In this document: piece after piece, positions 21,530-24,438 of the stretch
Numbering within the stretch: position 1 is the first letter of the stretch
How the letters are laid out: each line of letters opens with the position of its first letter
Assembly (NCBI GenBank): GCA_902489595.1
Contig: CABUAS010000017.1
Coordinates: 1-24,438 of the forward strand
Length of the DNA stretch: 24,438 nucleotides
Direction: 5' to 3'
DNA from: an uncultured Oscillospiraceae bacterium
GTDB taxonomy: Bacteria > Bacillota > Clostridia > Oscillospirales > Acutalibacteraceae
Notes under the pieces: model-generated
Seen by the model: only the letters and a program-made list of their open reading frames with translations
Database searches by the model: none
What the model was told of the DNA's origin: nothing
Made by a program: the position numbers and the translations under genes

Positions 21530-22381
21530 ATGAAAATTATTATTACTGCCGACTCGCCGTGCGATCTGCCCGACGATATAATTGCAGAAAAAGAAATCGT
21601 AATTACTCCGCTTTCTATTCTGCTTGACGATAAATCCTATCTTGACAGGGCAGAAATCAACACTGAAGATATTTATGATTTTGTAGATAAAACGGGCAGA
21701 CTGCCGAAAACCGCGGCAGTTCCGCCTGCACAGTACCACGAAATATTCAAAAAATTTACCGACGATGGTTTCGGCATCGTTCATATCGGGCTGTCCTCCG
21801 GCATTTCTTCAAGTTATCAGAATGCGTGCATTGCGGCGGCTGATTTCGAAAATGTTTATTGCGTTGATTCAAAAAGCCTGTGTACGGCAATGGGTCTGCT
21901 TGTGCTCAAAGCCTGCGATTTGCGTGACAAAAGCTTTGACGCAAAGAAAATCGCAAACAGAATAACGGCGCTTGTGCCGAAAATTCAGACAACCTTTGTG
22001 CTTGATAATCTTAAATATATCTACAAGGGCGGCAGGTGCAGCGGCGTTGCAAGATTCGGCGCAAATGTGCTCGGCATAAAGCCGTCTATTGCAGTAAGCC
22101 CCGAAAGCGGCAAGCTTGATGTTGCCAAAAAATACCGAGGCAAAATCGACACGGTTTATAAGCAGTATATAAATGACTGCTTTAAGGAGATTAACAAGGC
22201 AGACCCTGCAAGGCTTGTGATTGCCGATTCGGGCAGTGTTTCAAGCGAAATAATTGCTTATGCAAAAGGAATTGCCGAGGGAAAAGGCATTTTCAAAGAA
22301 ATCATCACGGCAAAGGCAGGCTGCACAATATCATCACACTGCGGACCGAAGACACTGGCAGTGTTCTATATGAAAAAATAA
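21530..22381 (+). CDS. DegV family fatty-acid-binding protein
   Basis: 283 residues; AAAGGAGG lies 7 nt upstream. The N-terminal EDD fold opens with IIITADSPCDLP, has TAAVPP (61-66) with the ligand-contacting Thr, and GLSSGISSSYQNA (87-99), the serine pair that holds the fatty-acid carboxylate. The C-terminal half has KYIYKGGRCSGVARFGANVLGIKPSI, also a family hallmark. DegV/FakB proteins present fatty acids to FakA kinase for phospholipid synthesis; no fakA gene is adjacent, so FakB function is not certain. Flanked by palindromic repeats and likely monocistronic. Confidence 0.92.
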   Translation: MKIIITADSPCDLPDDIIAEKEIVITPLSILLDDKSYLDRAEINTEDIYDFVDKTGRLPKTAAVPPAQYHEIFKKFTDDGFGIVHIGLSSGISSSYQNACIAAADFENVYCVDSKSLCTAMGLLVLKACDLRDKSFDAKKIANRITALVPKIQTTFVLDNLKYIYKGGRCSGVARFGANVLGIKPSIAVSPESGKLDVAKKYRGKIDTVYKQYINDCFKEINKADPARLVIADSGSVSSEIIAYAKGIAEGKGIFKEIITAKAGCTISSHCGPKTLAVFYMKK

Positions 22382-22410
22382 ACGCCGGTTAAAATTGCAT
22401 ATAAAAAATC

Positions 22411-22488
22411 AGTAGGGCGGAGTGCCCTCACTCCGCCGTGAAGTTATTAAAATTTTATTGAGGCGGGCGAGGGCACTCCGCTCTGCCA
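22411..22488. repeat. Two 29-bp-type palindromic repeats in inverted orientation
   Basis: An intact copy (22411-22439, AGTAGGGCGGAG...CTCCGCCGT) and a partner at about 22462-22488 on the opposite strand. GGCGGAGTGCCCTC of the first is complementary to GAGGGCACTCCGC of the second, so the pair can also fold into one long stem with an A/T loop between DegV and birA. Confidence 0.8.
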
Positions 22489-22540
22489 TATCCTATAAAT
22501 AAAGTCTGCCAATATAATTCAATGCGAGGTTACAATCCCA

Positions 22541-23482
22541 ATGTCCCTAAAAACCGATATTTTATATGAACTACTCACAGCCACTGACTACATAAGCGGT
22601 GAATATCTGGCTGAAAAATTCGGCAAAAGCCGTGCAGGCGTGTGGAAAGCAATCAAATTGCTGAAAGCAGACGGATACAAAATCACCGCCGTTACAAACA
22701 AAGGCTATCTTTTGACCGACGACGGCGATATTCTGAATGAAACCGCAATCAAAGCACGGCTGAATCACGATATAAAAGTAATTTTTTATGACGAAACGGA
22801 CTCAACCAACAATCAGGCAAAACGGCTGATTAATGACGGAGAAAAAGGAAATCTGCTCGTATGCGCAGGCAGGCAGACGGCAGGCAGGGGCAGGCAGGGC
22901 AAAAGTTTTTACTCGCCCGAGGGCGCGGGGATTTATATGAGCCTCGTTATCCACCCCGGCAGTTCACTTCAAAACGCCGTTACGGCAACGACTGCTGCGG
23001 CGGTTGCCGTGTGCAGAGCGATTGAAAAAATTACAAACATCACGCCCGAAATCAAGTGGGTAAACGATGTTTATGTAAACGGCAGAAAAGTCTGCGGAAT
23101 TCTTACCGAGGCGGTGACCGACTTTGAATCGGGCACTGTTTCGAGTGTGATTATCGGAATAGGCGTAAACATTACGACCGAAAATTTTCCGAGTGACGTG
23201 GAAAACGCAGGTGCGCTGAACGCCGACATAAGCCGCAGTACACTTATTGCAAGAATTGCCGACGAGCTTATGAAAATCGTGCTCGGCGACTACAGTGCAT
23301 TTATCGGCTATTACAGAACGCACAGTATGATAATCGGCAGACAGATTACATTTTTTGAAAACGGCACGGCAACAGATGGGACGGCGCTTGCGATTGATGA
23401 AACAGGCGGACTGGTTGTCAGAACTGAAAACGGTGAAACCCGCACATTAAGGAGCGGTGAAATTACGTTAAGGCGAAAATAA
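22541..23482 (+). CDS. birA: Bifunctional biotin-protein ligase/biotin operon repressor BirA
   Basis: 313 residues with all three domains. N-terminal winged helix (1-60, SGEYLAEKFGKSRAGVWKAIKLLKADGY) for operator binding; catalytic domain with DSTN (87-90), the biotinyl-AMP loop GRGRQGKS (115-122) and KWVNDV (172-177) plus KVCGILTE (183-190); C-terminal SH3-like domain (about 265-313). It activates biotin with ATP and attaches it to carboxylase or decarboxylase subunits, and represses biotin genes when charged. The site GCGAGG is weak. No biotin synthesis gene is adjacent, so any operator lies elsewhere. The lysozyme gene starts 13 nt downstream. Confidence 0.95.
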   Translation: MSLKTDILYELLTATDYISGEYLAEKFGKSRAGVWKAIKLLKADGYKITAVTNKGYLLTDDGDILNETAIKARLNHDIKVIFYDETDSTNNQAKRLINDGEKGNLLVCAGRQTAGRGRQGKSFYSPEGAGIYMSLVIHPGSSLQNAVTATTAAAVAVCRAIEKITNITPEIKWVNDVYVNGRKVCGILTEAVTDFESGTVSSVIIGIGVNITTENFPSDVENAGALNADISRSTLIARIADELMKIVLGDYSAFIGYYRTHSMIIGRQITFFENGTATDGTALAIDETGGLVVRTENGETRTLRSGEITLRRK

Positions 23483-23495
23483 GGTATAATCAAAA

Positions 23496-24233
23496 ATGAA
23501 AAACAAAACCAACTACATACTCGGCGTAATGCTGACAGTCGTAATCATTATTGCCGTGGTGCTGGCTGCTGTTACCGCAAAAAACAGCACACCGCTTAAA
23601 GGCAATGAAGAATTTGCACTCGGTATTGATGTATCGTCACACAACGGTGAAATCGACTGGAAAACAGCTGCCGAAAACACGGAATTTGCCATAATCCGTG
23701 CAGGCTACAGAGGCTACGGCGAGGCAGGCACAATCAGCGAGGACAAACTTTTTGCCGAAAATCTGAAAAATGCCTTAAAGGAAAACATACCGGTGGGCGT
23801 TTATTTTTACACACAGGCAACAAATGAAACCGAGGCTGAAGAAGAAGCTGAATTTGTTATAAATCTGCTCGGCAAAAACAAAATAGACCTGCCCGTTTTT
23901 ATTGATTTTGAGTACCCGTATAACGAAAACGGCAACCCCACGGGCAGAATGTATAACGCAAATCTGACAAGTGAGCAGGCAACGGCAAACATCAACGCCT
24001 TTTGCAGAAAAATTGAAAAGGCAGGGTTTAAAGCAGGCGTTTATTCCTCGTCAAACGTCTATTCATTTCACCTGAATCCCGACGATTTCATCAGCGGCAC
24101 GTGTATCTGGGTGGCGGATTATAACAACAGCGTAAAATACACGGGCGATTACGACATCTGGCAGTACAGCAAAACGGGCTCATGCCCGGGTGTTAACAGC
24201 AAATACTGCGATGTGAACAGGTGGTACAAATAA
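23496..24233 (+). CDS. Membrane-anchored GH25 lysozyme (muramidase)
   Basis: 245 residues with one N-terminal hydrophobic segment (about 7-27, an anchor or signal peptide) and a complete GH25 domain: GIDVSSHNG (43-51, Asp45), FAIIRAGYRGYG, PVFIDFEYP with Asp137 and the catalytic Glu139, and the closing DIWQYSKTGSCPGV...CDVNRWY. GH25 enzymes cut the MurNAc-GlcNAc bond of peptidoglycan. Unlike phage endolysins it has no wall-binding repeats, fitting a cell's own remodelling enzyme. It follows birA by 13 nt with AAGGT as the only site and is probably cotranscribed. Confidence 0.92.
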   Translation: MKNKTNYILGVMLTVVIIIAVVLAAVTAKNSTPLKGNEEFALGIDVSSHNGEIDWKTAAENTEFAIIRAGYRGYGEAGTISEDKLFAENLKNALKENIPVGVYFYTQATNETEAEEEAEFVINLLGKNKIDLPVFIDFEYPYNENGNPTGRMYNANLTSEQATANINAFCRKIEKAGFKAGVYSSSNVYSFHLNPDDFISGTCIWVADYNNSVKYTGDYDIWQYSKTGSCPGVNSKYCDVNRWYK

Positions 24234-24255
24234 AAAGTGAATAGTGAATAATTAT

Positions 24256-24393
24256 TGTAGGGAAGGAAGATTCCCCCACGGTGTGAGAAGATTCCTCTAT
24301 CAGGGGAAATGCCACGCAGTGGCAAAAGGGTAGCGAAGCAATGTCACGAAGGGACAAAGGGGGACGGCTGTGTATCAGTCTGTGCCCTCCCGA
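24256..24393 (+). repeat. 29-bp-type palindrome split by a nested repeat (second case)
   Basis: Outer halves TGTAGGGAAGG (24256-24266) and TGCCCTCCCGA (24383-24393) match the arms of coding copy 2 at 3466. The 116-bp insert begins AAGATTCCCCCACGGTGTG and contains GACAAAGGGGGACGGCT, as at 1522-1588, but is longer, with an extra GCCAC/GTGGC hairpin. Nothing else is seen from 24234 to the window end. Confidence 0.75.
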
Positions 24394-24438
24394 TTTTTTA
24401 CACAATTCTTTATTGTTATTATTGAAAATAATATTAAT

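Overview
The window reads as a chromosome segment of a low-GC, probably anaerobic gut Firmicute (class Clostridia, most likely Oscillospirales/Ruminococcaceae). Grounds: Gram-positive style ribosome binding sites, Tn1549-type mobile-element genes (ParB and a CD1107/CD1108-family wall hydrolase), a Firmicutes LexA box, and several families of short GC-rich palindromic intergenic repeats. The order-level assignment is inference; no rRNA is present.

Bases 1-10200 are an Rhs/YD-repeat polymorphic-toxin array on the + strand. Five copies of the conserved YD/RHS core region occur in tandem. The first (A) is cut by the window edge. The others (B-E) lack the N-terminal part of a full rhs gene, as expected for displaced 'orphan' toxin modules. 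Four carry different C-terminal domains: A a glycine-zipper segment plus a small basic domain, B a chitosanase-like GH75 domain, C and D large AT-rich helical domains. A, C and D are each followed within a few bases by a small gene that fits an immunity protein. B is followed by a lipoprotein with BspA-type leucine-rich repeats, now frameshifted. E is a stub without a toxin domain. A and B share one core subtype; C, D and E share another.

Bases 10236-13057 (- strand) hold a decayed integrative element: a 5'-truncated membrane-anchored NlpC/P60-type hydrolase of the CD1108 family, a ParB-like protein, and an AT-rich end with TACCCC repeats and palindromes abutting the 3' end of a tRNA-Pro gene, a plausible attachment site. 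No integrase, relaxase or VirB4 gene is in the window.

Bases 13058-24438 are ordinary chromosome: two tRNA-Pro genes, a small P-loop protein, a GH2 beta-mannosidase, tRNA-Glu and tRNA-Met, lexA under a self-regulated promoter, an Mrp-type Fe-S carrier ATPase, a dCMP deaminase/HAD phosphatase/anchored-protein cluster, a DegV protein, birA and a GH25 lysozyme.

The most unusual feature is a 29-bp palindromic repeat family (starts CGTAGGG, ends CCGC). It lies between chromosomal genes, yet occurs four times inside the reading frame of Rhs module B, always in the same frame, adding a VGxGVLDVP-like peptide, much as Rickettsia palindromic elements do. Two further copies are themselves split by a second repeat. 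A separate 22-bp direct repeat of the tRNA-Glu 3' end encloses a 159-bp unit with nested hairpins.
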